Shown here piece by piece: positions 4,617 to 6,131 of a DNA stretch of 6,131 nucleotides. Below the pieces are notes generated by a model. That model ran no database searches. It had not been told where the DNA came from and was given only the letters and a program-made list of their open reading frames with translations. Both the position numbers and the translations under genes were made by a program. Source of the stretch: Actinomycetes bacterium (GTDB lineage: Bacteria > Actinomycetota > Acidimicrobiia > Acidimicrobiales > Acidimicrobiaceae); NCBI GenBank assembly GCA_021792075.1, contig JAJYVK010000056.1:1-6131 (forward strand), given 5' to 3'. Positions within the stretch are counted from its first letter, which is position 1, and every line of letters starts with the position of its first letter.

Positions 4617-6131
4617 GTTCGATCCTGAAGGGAGTATTAGGCAGCTGATTAATCCAGGTTATGTTGCCTATGTGGGTCTTAGTCAAAATAAGCAAAAAGT
4701 TGGGTTTCGTATTGGGAGTTATGTTGCATCGTCGAGGTTTAGAGGCAGCATCGCCTATGTCTCACCGTCGCGAGAGCTTTTTGGGCAGGAGACCTTTCCT
4801 TCACTCGCGAGCGTTCCCGGCGTGCCGGATTGTGTGGTGATTGCGGTTCCCGCGTCCGCAGTGCTCCGTGTCATAACAGAAGCAGCACAGAAGGGAGTAG
4901 GTGCAGCTGTGATCCTGACATCCGGTTTCAGTGAGATTGGGCCGGAGGGTGAGGTCCTTCAGAGGCGTCTCAAACAGATTGTCGATGAGTCAGGAATGAG
5001 AGTGTGCGGTCCGAATTCCCTTGGGGTGATAAATTTTCACTCTGGTTTTGTGGCGAGTTTTAGCCAGGGACTGGATTATAAGGAGATTGAGCCCGGTCCG
5101 GTTGCAGTGGTTACCCAAAGTGGTTTTGTGGGATCGGTATTGTTCGTTTCGATTGCTCAAGAAGGTTGGGGACCAAGTCTTTATGTGAGCGTGGGAAACG
5201 AAATAGACGTTGACCTAGCTGACGCCTTATCAATCGCCCGCCAAGATGTCAATACAAGGCTTATTGTTTGCTATTTAGAGGGTATTCGAAATGGACGGAA
5301 GCTGCTTGAGGAGGCGTCGGCTTGCGTCCGTGAGGGAAAGCCCGTTGTGGTATTAAGGGGAGGAAAGAGTGTAATAGGCAGAAAAGCGGCGCTATCGCAT
5401 ACGGCTGCGATAGCACCAGAAAGTACGATTGTGGCTGCCGCGTTGCGAAGATGTGGCGCGATCGAGGTTGAGGACGAGGAAGAGGTTGTCGATTTTGTAA
5501 GGCTTTATTTGTCTTTGGGAGAAAAGACGAAGTTACTGAAATCAAAAAGCCTTCGAAAGTGTGGAATTGTGACGCTTTCGGGTGGCCTAGGCATCGTTGC
5601 TAGCGATCTTCTTACCAAGCATGGGTTTGAAGTCCCCAAGATTTCGGAAGGTGTGCGCAAACAAGTTGCAGAACTTCTTCCACCCTTCGCTATTACCTAT
5701 AACCCGGTAGATGTAACAGGCAATGCAGTAGCAGAACCGGAATTATTTGGGAAGACACTCTCCGTACTCGGTAAAAGCGGGGAGGTGGATTGTGTGATTG
5801 TGATACTGGGCATGCTGAGGGGACGGGAGACGCTGTTGTTGGAACAGACTCGAAATTCCGCAATTGAATCCCGTTGCCCTGTACTTGGGATATGGCTTGC
5901 AATTAAGGATTCGTCGTTGAAGGGCGCTCAAGGGGCTGGGGTTGTATGGTTTCGTCATACCGGAGCAGCAATACGGGCTCTATCTTTGTTTCGAGACTGG
6001 TTCGTTATAGCCAGTGATGTACAGGACTATGGTGTGGATGACGACTATCGAGTGGTCGGATTTGTGGGCGATACTGACAAACGTAGGGTTCTTGACGAGT
6101 ATTCGAGCAAAGGGGTGCTGAGGAGTGCGGG
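4603..6131 (+). CDS. NDP-forming acyl-CoA synthetase (acetate-CoA ligase, ADP-forming type), 3' end outside the window
   Basis: This cytosolic ligase joins a carboxylate to CoA using ATP and releasing ADP and phosphate through a phosphohistidine, the reverse of succinyl-CoA synthetase chemistry. The open frame starts at ATG 4603 inside the ATPase gene and stays open for 509 codons to the window edge. Domains seen are a CoA-binding Rossmann fold (about 14-145: AYVGLSQNK, FPSLASVPGVPDCVVIAVPA, AAVILTSGFSEIGPEGE, CGPNSLGVI 135-143), a ligase-type domain (about 165-300: VVTQSGFVGS 169-178, VSVGNEIDVDLADAL 195-209, CYLEGIRNGRKL, KPVVVLRGGKS) and a second CoA-ligase domain (about 318-480: TLSGGLGIVASD 324-335, YNPVDVTG 366-373). 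At the edge, RRVLDEYSSKGVLRSAG opens the ATP-grasp domain, so about 200 residues are likely missing. His266 in SHTAAIAP is the expected phospho-histidine, but the usual SHTGSLAG glycines are replaced. The ribosome binding site is weak (GGAAA, 4592-4596), fitting translational coupling. Together with the dehydrogenase it suggests activation and oxidation of the imported acid. Confidence 0.93.
   Translation, partial: MKKYRFDPEGSIRQLINPGYVAYVGLSQNKQKVGFRIGSYVASSRFRGSIAYVSPSRELFGQETFPSLASVPGVPDCVVIAVPASAVLRVITEAAQKGVGAAVILTSGFSEIGPEGEVLQRRLKQIVDESGMRVCGPNSLGVINFHSGFVASFSQGLDYKEIEPGPVAVVTQSGFVGSVLFVSIAQEGWGPSLYVSVGNEIDVDLADALSIARQDVNTRLIVCYLEGIRNGRKLLEEASACVREGKPVVVLRGGKSVIGRKAALSHTAAIAPESTIVAAALRRCGAIEVEDEEEVVDFVRLYLSLGEKTKLLKSKSLRKCGIVTLSGGLGIVASDLLTKHGFEVPKISEGVRKQVAELLPPFAITYNPVDVTGNAVAEPELFGKTLSVLGKSGEVDCVIVILGMLRGRETLLLEQTRNSAIESRCPVLGIWLAIKDSSLKGAQGAGVVWFRHTGAAIRALSLFRDWFVIASDVQDYGVDDDYRVVGFVGDTDKRRVLDEYSSKGVLRSA

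Noticed and set aside
5261..5958. Several minus-strand frames of 69-94 codons
   Set aside because: They lie antisense to the acyl-CoA synthetase, which has an unbroken, motif-rich frame through this stretch.

Overview
The window has two unlike halves. The left part (1 to about 1470) is a graveyard of mobile DNA. The right part (about 1640 to the end) is an intact, tightly packed, plus-strand operon of four genes, the last of which runs off the window. The transposase remnants resemble families common in Actinobacteria. The operon has moderate GC, mixed third positions, and GTG starts or abutting ATG starts. This suggests a moderate-GC actinobacterium, or a Firmicute or acidophile sharing the same insertion sequences, but the taxonomic call is weak.

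Left half. From 1 to 532 (minus strand) lies the N-terminal part of an IS4-family transposase, broken by a frameshift near 380 and leaving the window at its left edge; a likely element end is near 566-586. From 725 to about 960 (plus strand) there is strongly folded sequence starting with GTGCG. It carries GNRA-type GCC-GAAA-GGC and several nested stems, and I read it tentatively as the 5' (domain I) part of a chloroplast-like group II intron that has lost its reverse transcriptase and domain V. From 995 to 1423 (minus strand) lies a roughly 130-residue N-terminal stub of an IS1634-type transposase, cut sharply at about 1001 and lacking a sound start codon. The stretch 1473-1743 is non-coding and carries two perfect inverted repeats and candidate promoters for the operon.

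Right half. The gene order is acyl-CoA dehydrogenase (1744-2967), NitT/TauT-type ABC permease (2958-3821), its ATPase (3822-4616), and an NDP-forming acyl-CoA synthetase (4603 to beyond 6131). Adjacent genes overlap by 10 nt, abut (TAA then ATG), and overlap by 14 nt, so they are very probably co-transcribed and translationally coupled. A coherent reading is uptake of a small organic anion (for example a carboxylate), CoA activation at the cost of ATP to ADP, and alpha,beta-oxidation of the thioester. The periplasmic or lipoprotein substrate-binding protein that such a transporter needs is not in the window; it may lie downstream. The substrate cannot be read from the sequence.
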